Of a stretch of 64,000 nt of DNA, positions 21,029 through 33,313 are shown piece by piece; positions within the stretch are counted from its first letter, which is position 1; each line of letters begins with the position of its first letter. A program made the translations under genes and the position numbers. The notes under the pieces were generated by a model, which saw only the letters and a list, made by a program, of their open reading frames with translations, had not been told where the DNA came from and did no database searches. This stretch comes from Mesorhabditis belari (taxonomy: Eukaryota; Nematoda; Chromadorea; Rhabditida; Rhabditidae): NCBI GenBank assembly GCA_958450365.1, contig CAUEEP010000912.1, forward strand, positions 1,044,501-1,108,500, written 5' to 3'.

Positions 21029-21600
21029 AGGGTGCGCTAGAATTACGGCTACACTTTTCCCCTTTTTCAGCAGATTGCATGCCAAACCTTGCAATCAATT
21101 CAAAAACCCTAAGTGTTCTTTAGAGAGTTGAAGCCTGAATTCTCGCCTATATTTCTGTACCAAAAGATCTTTGATTCGAGTTTTGCAGCCCATTTTCCAG
21201 ACCCTCAAATGAGCTCACTCCGACCAGTATCCGGCACGCTTCCATTTTTAGCTGTTTTCTAACTAAATTTGGGTTTTGGGAGGTGTTCATTCTTAGTTTT
21301 TAAGTTTGTACGTGTTGTCCTAAAGCTGTGCTTTTACTAAAGAAAAATTCTTCATACATACAGGTTTTTTAGTTAGAAAACAGCTAAAAATGGAAGTGTG
21401 CCGGAGATTGGTCGGATTGGGCTCATTTGGGGATCTGAAAAATGAGCTGCAAAACTTGAATCAAAGATCTTTTGATGCAGAAATGTAGGCAAGAATTCAG
21501 GCTTCAATTCTCTATATAACACTTAGGATTTTTGAATTGGCGTGCGGCGTTTGGCATGCAATCTGCTGAAATGGTTAAGCTGTAATTCTGGAGCACCCTG
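21029..21600. mobile_element. Fold-back element with CAGGGTG ends
   Basis: Flanked by TA (21027-21028, 21601-21602). Arms of more than 200 bp pair imperfectly (left CAGGGTGCGCTAGAATTAC; right, read inward, CAGGGTGCTCCAGAATTAC). TA duplication fits a Tc1/mariner relative. Non-coding. Confidence 0.8.
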
Positions 21601-21606
21601 TAATAT

Positions 21607-21893
21607 ACACAGGTAGATAATAGGTGTACAACGGAACAACGAGATTTAACCACTTCAATGGCTACTTTTTTAGGGTTTTTTGCTAGGAAGATAGAATAGG
21701 AAGGTAGAATTTTCCAGGCTCTATCTTTTGATCTAAAAATCCATGAAAAAGTTGCTGTTGAAGTGGTCAAATTTCGTTTTTCCGCTGTACACCTATTGAC
21801 AATCAGATCGAAAACGAACGGCTAAGGGTCGATGATGCGTTTTAATGAACAGCTCTAGTCTGAAAGTCTATCAGCTAGCCTTTACTATTACGC
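21607..21893. mobile_element. TIR element with AATAGGTGTACAACG, copy 1
   Basis: Internally symmetric sequence (AATAGGTGTACAACGGAACA near 21619 and its inverted form before TGACAATCAGATCGAAAACG). The reverse complement is found at 48181-48470 with high identity. Confidence 0.7.
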
Positions 21894-21939
21894 TGTCAAA
21901 AAGTTTTTTTCATTTCTTTTTATACTTCCGTTGAAAAAT

Positions 21940-22260
21940 AACAAATTCACCAATTAACCTATGGTTTACTGTTTATTGTTCAATTTCCGAACTTTTTAAA
22001 GTCAATTTGGGTCACTTTCGGTTCACTTTCAAGCAGATTCGAGCGTGGACGTGTTTTCGAAAGTGAATCAGATGTTTTTTTCGTAAAAATCTATAAAAAC
22101 CTCTACGAAGAGATTGGCTAAACCAATTTTTCTGAAAATTTGGCTAGACATTTAACTTTTTGTGCTCTATCTTTTATCTATTAAAATCAAGATAGATTTC
22201 CATTAGCTAAAGTGCACTTTTTGAGCGACCCAACTACCCTCATCGAGCTACCTTTTTGAC
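21940..22260. mobile_element. Half copy of palindromic element, family of 47033-47700
   Basis: Shares ATCTATAAAAACCTCTACGA and TTAACTTTTTGTGCTCTATC with 47033-47700, where both arms are present. Confidence 0.55.
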
Positions 22261-22720
22261 TACCCGACTAGGTTTTTATACCTGAGTCTACAAAACAAAT
22301 TCTACTTTTCTATAGCCAAATTTAATGAAGATTCCATTAATTTAATGAAGATTCCATGAAAACCAACCATAAGTGGATTGAGCTTCTATAACTCGAGTTA
22401 TAGACCATCTAAGTTGATCAACTTTTCTGGATAGGTAGTCCAACTTTGACACAAATTTTCTCTGTGTTCTTACACATGAGTATACCAAATAAACCCTACA
22501 TTTCTATAGCCAAACTTCATGAGGATTATTTAAACCAAGTCGATCCGGTATTGGAAGTCAATTATAGAGTAAAATAGAAAAGTAGTTTTAGGTAGTTCGA
22601 CTTTGAGGCAAATTTTCTCTATGTTTTTATACCTGAGTTTACAAAACAAACTCTACTTTTCTATAACCAAATTTATTAAGGATCATTTTAAAGCCGACCT
22701 CGAGTCTATCTGATTACTGG
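22260..22720. repeat. GGCTATAGAAAAGTA family, inverted cluster
   Basis: Three pieces of TTTTCTATAGCCAAATTTAA-like sequence alternating with AAATTTTCTCTATGTTTTTA, inverted relative to 20100-20720. Confidence 0.6.
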
Positions 22721-24365
22721 GTCCCTCTGCTAGCAAAAAAAAGATCCAGACATAAGACTTTTAAAACCCGTTTTAATATTATTTTGCAGGAAAATAATTG
22801 GCCTTTCTAATGAAACAAACAAACAAACAAACAAATCTCAAGGTGAATATTCATTGATCTCATAGTGACGCATCATCAACTTTTCCCTACAAATCCCTCC
22901 TTCTCATCTCATCGAATTTCCTTCTCATCGAATCATCACATGTTTATTGAAAGGAGCAATTCCCTTCAATATTTCTTGATCTTTTGTTGTTCTATCATTT
23001 TTAGTGATAATCCAGATTATGCAGTGAGTTACAAGTTGTGAATGGGATCTCCTCGTAGGATTTCTCTTTCCATTCCTCAATTTTTGCCCTTTTATCCCCT
23101 TTATTTTCTTGAACTTGTCTTCTTTGATGACAAGATGCAAAAATTTCTCTTCCCTTTTTCAAGATGACAAGATCTCTTCCCTTTTTCATCTTTAACCTCA
23201 TCATATCTTTTTCTAAATGTACATTCTCTAATCTCATCATTCTCATTCTCTAATCTCTTTTCATAAAGATGAATCAATTGGAGAGGATTGTAAAATGGTA
23301 AAAATGGATGAGTAAAGGTTTTTGAAAAAAAATATAGGGTTTCTTTGGTGAAACTCCAGTTGAATTAGTGAATTTTGTTGGTTTTAAACAGAAGTACAAA
23401 AAGGAACGAAACTTTCTGAACAACGTAATCTGGCTGGGTTAAACTATGGCTTGATTTATAATTTTAAGAACCTCGATTATTCCATTGCAATCAAATTCGT
23501 GAAAACTTGTTTACAAGAAATCTTTCTCTCTTTCAATTCCGAATCGAACTCTTCAAAGCTCACCGTTATTTCCTTTCTCATTTTATCATTTCTTTGATTT
23601 TCCATCATAGAGAACATTTGATTCTCGCATTTCATTTTCATTTCATTTTCATTTTCATCCAAAGCATCGATCCTGCAAATTCATTACATCAGAATAGAAG
23701 AGATCAAATTCAATTACAAATCGAGATCATAAAGCAGATTTAAAGCTCTATATTCACAAGATCTTGATTTTAAGGTTAAAACTTTAGCTCAAACTTTTCC
23801 AATCCAAACTCTTCCTTTTATTTTCAAAAATTTCCACCCACTTGGATTTTTCTTTTTTTTCGTTTTCCTTCTTTAGCGTTTTCCTTCTTTTCCTTTTTCT
23901 TCTTTTCCTTTTCCTTCTATTCCTTTTCCTCCTTTTCCTTTTCCTCTAGCCCAGACCCACTTTGCAAATCAACAAGGTTAAGTCAAGAGTTCGAAAGTTT
24001 TGATTTCAAAAAAAAGTTTCCTTTAATCATTTCACTTTTCTCATTTTTTTGCAACACTCTTGTCTCAAAGATGAATTTTCAGGTAGATTTTTCTTATATA
24101 GCATTTTGTTTGCTCAAAAAATGGATACATGGAGGAAAATTGTCAATACGATTCAGGTAATTTTTTGATGGAGAACTCTAATGAAGTGTGTTCCGCTCAA
24201 ATAAAGGGTTTTTTTAAAAAATTGTGCCTAGTTTTTGAAAGCTAATAATCTTTCATCTAATTCTAAAGCTAGGTACTTTTTCACTTTCGATAGTCATTGA
24301 GAAAGCTTACAAAATCGGAACAATGGTGATAACAAGTAACTGCAGTAACTGCAGTAACAAGTACA
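22721..24365. other. No gene recognised; pyrimidine-rich stretches
   Basis: Contains runs of TTTTCCTT near 23860-23945 and purine-rich complement frames that are low-complexity. No splice-consistent exon chain was found. Confidence 0.5.
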
Positions 24366-24803
24366 TACCGTAAATAGTGTAATAGTAGTGGGGTACTTTT
24401 AGGTTGTATCCAGAATCCTGAGAGGACAACTAGTTTCATTCTTAACTCGTGTTTTTCTCTTGATTCAGCGTTTAGATTACTGCTCTTTTTATTCTACTAG
24501 GAAACGGTTTCAACTTAGCGACGATTATTCGAAAGCGAACCCACCGTAAATACTGTAATAGTACCCCATCCACCTCGTACAGTCGCGTAGGCGCAAAAGT
24601 TTTTTAGTATTTCATTTCAAGCACCCGTACTTTCAAAAAATGCGTCTTTGGTATCAAAAAAATAGCCCTGAATTTCAGCTATTTTTTGATTCCAAAGCGC
24701 GCATTGTAGTATAAACCAGTGTCGAGAAAAACTCGTTCAAAGCTAGACTACGCAACACTCCGCACCGTCATTATGCGGGCGGGGTACTACTACAGTATTT
24801 AAG
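24366..24803. mobile_element. TACCGT-family element, degenerate
   Basis: Left end TACCGTAAATAGTGTAATAG; an internal second end at 24541; the right side ends GGGGTACTACTACAGTATTT. The end motif places it in the TACCGT group discussed for 35644-37377. Confidence 0.55.
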
Positions 24804-25559
24804 TAATCTGGTTACACGATTACGATAGTTTTCGAAAGTTAACACGACTTAGAGGTGTAAATTGATTGAAGACTCGTTTGAGATCAAATTTGAGCACTCA
24901 ACGACATTGTAGACATTATAACCGATCAGATTACATGTTAGATAAAGAAAAACGGCGTTTTAAAGTCATCAAAGTGTGCAATAACTGTTTTGGAATGATC
25001 ATTTTCTTCTTGAAAAACCCCAATGCTCATTTTCTTCTTGAACTTTTCTCTTGTTAAAAATCTCATCATCAAGTCCAAACCTTTCAACAAAAAGAGCAAA
25101 ACTTCCAAGCAAAAACCTTTTCAAAAGCAGATTCCCTCCATCCTTGAGACAAAAACCAACTCAAAAATCACTCCAAAGGTGACAAATTTTTTGGAGCAAA
25201 AAAAGATTAGAGAATCTGATTGTTTCAGTGTATTTCTATCTAATAAATCTTATATATTTTATAAGATTAATTTCATTCATTATCCTTCATAAAGCTAATA
25301 AGGTCAATGTTGAGCTTTTTATACAAAAAACCAGCCGAAAACCCTCACTAACTTTCAATTGTTCCACTGCGGAGGTCCACGTTTTCCAAGCAATCTAAGC
25401 CCCGCTCCTTTTTGCTAACAGACGGACAAACGGACCGTTTTATATATATTCTCTTCTGTTTTATATGTAGTAGATCTTTCATTATACTTCATAAAGCTAA
25501 AAAGCTCAATGTTGACTTTTTTATGCTTTCTTTATACCTCAAAACATTCATATTTATAA

Positions 25560-25780
25560 TACCGTATTTTCTCTAATAGTAGCGCACCAAGTCGATGCCG
25601 AGTTGATGACTATTTTACGGTTTCCAAGTTTTCGCAGAAGCTCAACACTGAAATCCCCCACTAGATCTCATCGTCAGCTACATTCTCCGACCCCACATCG
25701 ATAGGTTCTGATAAGCGGTTCTCGAGATTTCGAGCAATTTAGCAATTTCAGGGTGCACTACTATTAGGGAAAATACGGTA
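25560..25780. mobile_element. TACCGT MITE (TAATAGTAGTGCACC type)
   Basis: 221 bp counting the TA at each end; ends TACCGTATTTTCTCTAATAG inverted at the right as TACTATTAGGGAAAATACGG. The interior (TTGATGACTATTTTACGGTT, CTCATCGTCAGCTACATTCT) is shared with 31986-32203, 32703-32924, 33314-33539 and 55913-56133. The neighbouring stretch 24804-25559 and 25781-26970 has no recognised gene. Confidence 0.88.
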
Positions 25781-26973
25781 TATTGTATTTCGTCTATTTA
25801 ATATCGTGTACTTTGTATTTTGTAAATATTTCCCACTTTTGCACAAAAGCTCTCATCCAACATGAGAGCATTCGTTCAAATGATAAATTGCGAAGAAAAA
25901 TTCACCCGGAACGTTTGGCACGCGATTTTCTATTTAAAGAACCAAAAATGAAAGTGTTAAGAAAAAGGGAAAATATTTACTTTGGTTACTTGTTTAATTC
26001 AATAGCTTTATTATAACCAATGCCTAGAATTTGGTGTTTTTTCAAATAAAATACCGTAATCCCAAATAAAATACCGTAATCTTTGCTGCAAATATCCTCC
26101 TTTCTGCTAGATTTCAATCCTATTCGATTCACAGTTTGACTCCTCGTCGAATAAGATCGAAATTAAGTACTCAAAGAAAAGGTGATAGAAGTTTCCGGTG
26201 TTTTTCATTAGCTAGCGTTTAAGAACGCAGTAATATAGCTGGCAAAATGAAAGCTGATCGTTTGCTTTTGCTTTGCTGCTTTTGCTTTGCTGCTTTTGCT
26301 TTTGCTTTTGCTCTATTCAAAATTTTTAAAAGCGTTAACCAAGTCTAAACTTTGTCTAGATTAAAGTCTAAAGTACCCCCCAATTAGCGTTGATTGAAAG
26401 AAAACCTCCGGCTTTATTGTGACTCTGTGACTTTATTGTGGCTTTATTGTGACTCCGACTAAATTTCAATGATTGGAATTTTGCGTTCTCCACTTTGCGG
26501 AGCCTTGCTCAAAATCAATTGAACTTTGTGCTCAAAATCAAAATCTTTGTGCTCAAAATCAATTGAACTCATTTGTGTGTTGCTCAAAATAAGTCAAAGA
26601 TCAATCTTTGCTTGTTTATTTCCGTTTTGGAGGAGCTGTTATTTCCGGATTTCTTGATTTTCTTACTAACGAGGGAGCTATCTCAGATCTCCAAAATTAC
26701 AGGGGGTAAAAAACATCACAAAATAAGAAATTTCTGCAATTTTTAGTTGCTAAATGCTAGAAATAACTGAAATATAAGGTTTCAAACTTTCAAACTAACT
26801 TTCAAGCTCAAACTAATATATTCTGATTTCTTCATTTTGCTGAGTCTTTCCATTGTTGATTGAATGTTAAAGTGTTGAATCGTTTGTTATTTATTAGTTT
26901 TAGTATTTATTAGTTTATTTATTAGTATCAAGTTTTGCTATTTTCATCTTTTATGACAAAAAAAATGATGAAC

Positions 26974-27043
26974 GCCGGAGACGGAGCCGAACCAACCAGT
27001 CTTGGATTACCAGCCCGGGCTCCTAACCACTCGGCCACCCAGC
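26974..27043 (-). pseudogene. tRNA-like sequence, left arm of palindrome
   Basis: Read on - : GGCTGGGTGGCCGAGTGGTT (A-box, Ser/Leu-like) and GGTTGGTTCGGCTCC (B-box). It is the inverted partner of 27172-27242; between them is an inverted repeat built on GAGAGTCCCCTTTAAA. No clean acceptor stem. Confidence 0.45.
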
Positions 27044-27171
27044 CACTGGTCGACCCGGTCTGAGAGTCCCCTTTAAAAAGTGAGAGTCCTTTAAATGTTT
27101 ATTTTTTTGAGGATTTAGATTATTTAAGGAACTCTCACTCTTTAAAGGGGACTTTCACGCAGCGCCAAGGG

Positions 27172-27242
27172 TAGCGCTGTGGCGGAGTGGTTAGAACTCC
27201 GAGCTGGTAGTCGGAAGCTACCTGGTTCAACTCCGTCCCCGG
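27172..27242 (+). pseudogene. tRNA-like sequence, right arm of palindrome
   Basis: TGGCGGAGTGGTTAG (A-box) and CTGGTTCAACTCC (B-box) with a TCCGA/TCGGA stem around GCTGGTAG. With 26974-27043 it forms a divergent pair about 130 bp apart. The 8-base anticodon loop argues against a normal tRNA. Confidence 0.45.
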
Positions 27243-27243
27243 T

Positions 27244-28289
27244 ATATGTCAGCTTTTGCCTTAACAGTTAAAAATAACAAAACTTTATTTACAGCTAATA
27301 AACAACAAACAATTCAACATTTATAGAAAACATTGAGAAAATAAAGGAAGCAGAATATCTTGAAAGGTTTGAAGCCTTATATGGAGCTAGCTTGGACTTA
27401 AAAAAACCAGTTCATTTACCCAATCTAACCTGCTTAAACATGGTCAAACGACGTTTTAAAGATTGAAATGTACTTTGTGCTTTTTACTCTGTAAACACAC
27501 CTTTGTTGGCACAGTCAATCTGAATAACAAATGGCTGGTGTCACTTTGACTCGTAAAAACAAAGCAGTGGACTAAGAAGAGCACTTTCTATTTTAATCAC
27601 AACGAACTGGGTTACATTAACGATCCAATCATTTGAAGGAAACTTTTAAATTCAATTTTGAACAGTTTCTTTTTATGCAAAGCCCCCATTCTCCATTTTG
27701 TCCTCATTTTCTTCATCAATTTCTTAGACCAATCGGTGAGATTCAGTGAATAATCTGCAACTCCTTTTCCCCTCAGATTTCCCCACTTCAAAAAGATTTT
27801 CTTTTCTTTTCCATTTCTCGAATGTATCTTCTTCCAATTAACTAAAGGCTTTGCGATTCTCAGAGACTCCCAAGGATTGGCTTCCGAATCAAAAAAAATT
27901 CAAATGAACACTTTCGCTTTTTCCGAATTGATGAAAAAATTCGAATGATCTATCTTTAAAATTATTCAGTTCGGAAAAAATTTGATGAACTTTTTCGAAA
28001 ATATGGTAAGATTTTTTACTAGAAACATTGCTTTTTGTTTATTTTCAAAATTAGTGCTATAAAATGGTCATAAATGGTTGAAAATAGGTGAAAAGAGATT
28101 CAACATAGTAGCATGGGTTTTTTGGTTTTTTGATTTTCACAGAATATGTCACTTTTGGTCTAAACATCACTATGTTTAGGCTATTTTGGGTAAATGAAAA
28201 TTTTTAAGGTATCGGCATACCAATAGACTTAATATCTTGATTTGCACAGTTTTCAGTCCAGTTTTAAGTACCCTCAACTAGGAAAAAGC
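27244..28289. other. No gene recognised
   Basis: AT-rich sequence. A coding-like run near 27330-27465 (IENIEKIKEAEYLERF...) lacks a start, clean acceptor and known family. Confidence 0.45.
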
Positions 28290-28457
28290 TTTTTCTGATT
28301 TTTTGACAAGTTTGGAACGGACGGGAATCGAACCCGACACTCCCCTGTGGCAGTCGTTTCGTAGACAGGACACTAACCACCTCGATCACGTCCCCAAAGA
28401 CCGTCGAAGGCAAAAAGGGGCGTGGCTAAGTGGTTTTTCTGATTTTTTGACAAGTTT
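28290..28457 (-). mobile_element. SINE-like tRNA-derived insertion with 24 bp direct repeats
   Basis: A 24 bp direct repeat beginning TTTTTCTGATTTTTTGACAA (28290-28313, 28434-28457) flanks 120 bp. On - the insert has GATCGAGGTGGTTAG (A-box) and GGGTTCGATTCCC (B-box), like a tRNA. Long perfect flanks suggest retroposition; a local tandem duplication is the alternative. Confidence 0.6.
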
Positions 28458-28570
28458 TTGATGAAAAACTTGTTTTGACCAAAAAGGATGTACCTATTCA
28501 TTTTCAATTCCCTATCTATCAAAAAAAAGTTTGATGAAATCGGTTCACGGGGAGCCGAGATCCAGAGTCT

Positions 28571-28820
28571 GACGGACGGACGAACGAACGGACAGACAGA
28601 TAGACAGACAGACAAACAGACGGACAGACAGGCAGACAGACAGCCAGACAGACGGACAGACAGACAGCCAGACAGACGGACAGACAGACGGACAGACAGA
28701 CGGACAGACCGACGGACAGACAGACGGACAGACCGACGGACAGACAGACGGACAGACAGGCAGGCAGGCAGACAGGCAGACAGACAGACAGACAGGCAGA
28801 CAGGCAGACAGGCAGACAGC
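28571..28820. repeat. CAGA/CGGA microsatellite
   Basis: (GACAGACGGACA)-type simple repeat of about 250 bp; long frames on both strands are artefacts. Confidence 0.95.
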
Positions 28821-28829
28821 CCTCAATTT

Positions 28830-29500
28830 TATCTAGTAGATTTTCTGGGCTAGCATTTGAGAAAATTAAGATAAAAGATGCAGATGCTGAAATATTTAAG
28901 TTCAGAGCCTGCAGAGCTTCTCTTATTATTAAAATCATTAAGATTTTACAATTGTTAAGATTTCTTCATTATTTCTTGGTTTAAAGGTTTTTCTCTTCAT
29001 TTATCTTTTCTTCAAATCTTTTTTTGCTTTCCTCGTTCATTAGCAAGAGAAGGGCTCAAAGATTTGTAGGAATTCTGAGTCTTTTCAGCAAATTCTGAGC
29101 CTTTTTCACGACTGACACCGTTGTTTTCACTCATTTTTTTTTTCGCCGAACACATGTGTATGGAGGAAAATGATCAAATTACGAGGCAACGATCCCTATT
29201 CCACAAAAACCCAAATTAAGCCGTTGAAATTCTAATATGAAGGGTTGTTGACTCTTCAATTGAGCAAAGCTATCAATTGCTCATTATCTTTGGGTATTCG
29301 TTCAAATTTAGTGTTTTTGCGCAAACATTAGGAAGAATTTGAGTCTTTTTTTGACTTTCGATTTTGTTTTAGCCTTTAGTTTTAGCCTTTTAGCCTAATT
29401 GTGCTATTGCTAACCTTTTACAGCAAATTTTGCTTTGAACTTTTGTCTTGTACACGCTGAATAATAAAGAAGTGAAGAAATTGGAAAGAAAAGTCGATTT
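28830..29500. other. No gene recognised
   Basis: AT-rich intergenic sequence without repeats strong enough to name. Confidence 0.5.
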
Positions 29501-29574
29501 CTGGAGAGGGGATTGAACCCTCAACCTTTTGCTTTCTCTAGATCTTTCTCTGCTTTAACCATTGAACTATCTGG
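29501..29574 (-). pseudogene. tRNA-like sequence
   Basis: On - it has AGTTCAATGGTTAAAGCA (D-arm/A-box) and a perfect T-arm: GAGGG, loop TTCAATC, CCCTC. The acceptor stem does not close, so a relic is more likely than a working gene. It is followed by a GGAAAGAGAAGAA tandem at 29594-29640. Confidence 0.5.
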
Positions 29575-29759
29575 TACCTTACCAAGCGCAAGAAGGAAAG
29601 AGAAGAAGGAAAGAGAAGAAGGAAAGAGAAGAAGGAAGAAGAAAGGAAAAATCCAAAGACAACAATCCTTTTAGCCTTCAAAGATCTCACTTTTGGCTGT
29701 TCAAGAACTAGTTACAAGCTACTAGTTACTAGTTACAAGCTCTCACGTAGTTACAAGCT

Positions 29760-30717
29760 TGATCAGGTGCTTTTCCCCAAGAGATTTCTCTTTTCGGAAT
29801 CCTTTTAACTCTTTTTTATTTGCTCATCTCATCAAGATTTTCTCCTAGCAGATCAGAACTTCAAGAGCCATTTCACACCAAGAGATCTTTTTTAAGGTTA
29901 CTCATTTACTGTAAAAATGAGTTATGTTCTTAACAAAAATGACGTCATTTTGCCCTTTGCTCTATAACTAAAATTTTTCTTAGAAAACAAGCAAACAAAT
30001 TGAACTTTTTTATAGCAAAATTTGATGAGGATTCTTTTAAACCTAACCGTAAGTCGATCCGATGCATGTACCTTGAGATACAAGCCGTTAAAGTTGACCG
30101 GCTTCTTCGACCGGCTGTTGACAGGTTTTCCCTAAGAAAAAATCGCAGAAGCTGGTCAACTTTGACGCCGCTTCTCTCTATGTTCTTGCAGGTGAGTCCC
30201 CGAAACAAATTATACCTTTCTTTAGCCAAATTTGATGAGAATTCTTTTATGGGACTTGTCTGGGACCAAATAGGACTAAGACTTGTCTATTAACTTCCGA
30301 TGTTTTGTTTACTTTCAAATCTTTTCAATTGAACCAAAACTTGTCTTGTGACAGTCTTGATTTGTTTCAAATCTTAGGATCAGACAATCTTAAAACAAGA
30401 CAAGACAATATAATAGTATAATGGACCAAGACCAAATACCAAATAGGACCAAATAGAGTCAAGACTTATCTATCAGAAATCTTGGGATGAAAAACGTAAA
30501 TTCCTGTTCTTTGGTTTGCAAATGAATTTTCTTTTATTTTTCTTTTTTTTGTCTTTTGTTTTTTTTTTCCGTTCACCTCTCTTTCATTAAACCAGGAACT
30601 AATTATTCTTTAGAGAGAGAGAGCTGGAAATAAGCCATAAATACACTCGAATATCTCTTATAAGAAAATTTAGCGAAAAGATATAGCAAAGGATTAAAGA
30701 ATTGATATGATCAGTGT
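29760..30717. other. No gene; GGCTATAGAAAAGTA-family piece
   Basis: 29940-30250 carries two facing copies of TTTGATGARGATTCTTTTA sequence with GTTCTTGCAGGTGAGTC between, an imperfect inverted repeat related to 20100-20720. Confidence 0.45.
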
Positions 30718-31210
30718 CTAGAAATATTTCTAGATACGTTTCTAGATAAATTCCTAGGTAAGGTTCTAGATAAGTTTCTAGATTAGTTTCTAGATAAGTT
30801 TCTAGACAAATTTCTAGATAAGTTTCTAGATAAATTTCTAGATAAGTTTCTAGATAAATTTCTAGACAAATTTCTAGATAAGTTTCTAGATAGGTTTCTA
30901 GATTAGTTTCTAGATAAGTTTCTAGACAAATTTCTAGATAAGTTTCTAGATAGGTTTCTAGGTAAGGTTCTAGATAAGTTTCTAGATAAGTTTCTAGACA
31001 AATTTCTAGATAAGTTTCTAGATAGGTTTCTAGATTAGTTTCTAGATAAGTTTCTAGACAAATTTCTAGATAAGTTTCTAGATAAATTTCTAGGTAAGGT
31101 TCTAGATAAGTTTCTAGATAAATTTCTAGGTAAGGTTCTAGATAAGTTTCTAGATTAGTTTCTAGATAAGTTTCTAGATAAATTTCTAGAGAAATTGCTA
31201 GATAAATTGG
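30718..31210. repeat. 12 bp minisatellite (TAAGTTTCTAGA)
   Basis: About 40 copies of a 12 bp unit with internal higher-order order (AGATTAGTTTCTAGATAAGT recurs). Because 12 is a multiple of three, a 248-codon frame stays open on -, reading YLETYLEI repeats; it is not supported as a gene. Confidence 0.93.
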
Positions 31211-31985
31211 TTTGTAGCATCGTAAATGTGTGAGTTTGACTTGACGTACAAAACCAACTCTCCAGTTTAGAGTAAAAGCGTCAGATTTCTCGGAGAAATC
31301 TTTAGTGATAAGACTTAAAAGTCTACTTTTTAGTAATTTAACCAACCGATAACTCTTGAGAATGAGATTGGCTTTTAAAATCAGCTCTAAACCAACTAGC
31401 TAAGCCAATTTTAAACCAATTTACGGCCAATTTTTTAAGCCAACTGACAGCCAATGTTTTAAGCAAATTTACAGCCAATTTACAGCTTTCAAAATAAGAT
31501 CTAGGCCAGTTTTTCAAGCTGATTCCGAATTTGAAATCAAATCCATCTCATAAATCTTCTGAATTTGTAAAAATAGCTGATAATTCTCAATGCCTACAAG
31601 AAATGGGTTGCATTTTCTTTCAAAAGTCAATGGCAAACCCATGGCAAGCAAATTGGTGAACTCTGATTCTCATCTCAACTCTGATTCTTCATTTTTAAAC
31701 TTTCTCTCATCTTCGGAATGTTTTCGTGGGTATTTTAAGTGTTTTAACGCAAAAATGCGGGTATTTTTGACGAGTTTTCTAAACGCTTTGTTTTTCTCCC
31801 GTCTCTTTCCAAAAAGTGGGGTAAATCCCCAAAAAATTACCCTCGAAAAAGCGAAAAATATGGTCTCTGGTTCGACAAAAACGGAAAAATTTCAGTTTTT
31901 GCAAGAATTTATGACTATTTACCTGTTTTCTTTTGATTTATTACTGCCATTAATAAGTTTTTTCATTTTTGAACCCAACTCCATT
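31211..31985. other. No gene recognised
   Basis: A 146-codon frame at 31590-32030 runs into the neighbouring MITE and has no recognisable domain, so it is not called. Confidence 0.45.
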
Positions 31986-32203
31986 TTATTTTCTCTAGTA
32001 GTAGTGCACCCAGTCGAGCCGAGTTGGTGACTATTTTACGGTTTCCAAGCTTTTGCAGAAGCTCAACACTCTAATCCCCGAAAAGATCCGCTCATCAGCT
32101 ACATTTTCCGACCCCACATCAATAGGTTCTGATAAGCGGTTCTCGAGATTTCGCGCAATTAAGGCGACGCTCTGGGTGCACTACTATTAAAGATAATACG
32201 GTA
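31986..32203. mobile_element. TACCGT MITE, left end decayed
   Basis: Same interior as 25560-25780. Right end ACTATTAAAGATAATACGGT; left end has lost the first bases. A right-half fragment follows at 32225-32306. Confidence 0.8.
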
Positions 32204-32702
32204 TATAGCCAAAGAATTAAATAACGATAGGTTCTGATAGGCACTTCTCGAGATTTCGCGCAATTTAGGCGAAGCTTTGGATGCACTATTAGAGAAAATA
32301 CGGTATTGTAACCGTTTAAGCTTTGTTGATTCGACAGCACACCTAAAACTAATCGTTCTTTGGGCTAATTGACCTAAAGCTCATTTTTCTTAACCCGTTT
32401 TAAGTCAAATTCTTAGTCATAAGCTTTGTTTTGCCAAGTATTGACCCAAATATCTAGCTCTATTAATCTTGGAAAGGTAAGAAGCTTTTCAGCAGAAGAG
32501 TTGCCTTTTTAATTGCCTCTGGAGAGCTTGTTTTAAAGCCACTTGATCAGGGTGTACTATAGTAATAGTAATTAGAGAAAATAGGGTATTTAAATTTCGT
32601 CGAGCTTTAGATAATTTATGCCAGCTGCTCACAATTTTAAACATTTTGACTTTTAATTATTTTAGTATTCAATCCTTTAGCAAATTTATAACTTAGCCTA
32701 GA

Positions 32703-32924
32703 TACCGTATTTTCTCTAATAGTAGTGCACCGTACCGAGCCGAGTTGATGACTATTTTACGGTTTCCAAGTTGTCACAGAAGCTCAACACTGAAATCCCC
32801 CACAAGATCTCATCGTCAGCTACATTTTCCGACCCCACATCGATAGGTTCTGATAAGCGGTTTTCGAGATTTCGCGCAATTAAGGCGACGCTCAGGGTGC
32901 ACTACTATTAGAGAGAATACGGTA
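32703..32924. mobile_element. TACCGT MITE
   Basis: Complete copy of the 220 bp type, TACCGTATTTTCTCTAATAG at left and inverted at right. Confidence 0.88.
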
Positions 32925-33006
32925 ACCATATTCTCAAGCTTTTTGAAACAGCCAATCAAACAATGCAAACTGAAATTGTAGCTAGAACATTAAAAGACGA
33001 ATTTAG

Positions 33007-33313
33007 ACTTACCGTATTTATTTTAATAGAAGCTCAGCCTCCAATAGAAGCAAAGCCTTTAATAGAAGCATTAATTAGAGATAATAGACTTTAGACAGTC
33101 TAATACAGGGAAAAAGATTGAGCAGCAAGAACTAGAGATATTAGACAGCTTAGTAGACTGAATATCCCAGTTTTGGGCCATTAGATATAAGGCTAAGGCA
33201 TTTCTTTGAGAAAAATAGCATTCTTTATCGCTTGTTTTCCATAAGCAGTGACAATTTTGATAAGCTTTTCTTGCAATTAGCTTATTTGAATCAAATTTAT
33301 AACTTAGGCTAGA
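33007..33313. repeat. TACCGT end plus AATAGAAGC units; inverted copy at 56133-56450
   Basis: Begins TTACCGTATTTATTTTAATA and continues AGAAGCTCAGCCTCCAATAG with three AATAGAAGC units. The reverse complement of the whole block adjoins the MITE at 55913-56133. Confidence 0.7.

Noticed and set aside
30599..31345. 248-codon frame of YLETYLEI repeats
   Set aside because: A 12 bp minisatellite keeps a frame open by unit length alone.
31590..32030. 146-codon frame
   Set aside because: It runs into a TACCGT MITE and has no recognisable family or splice support.
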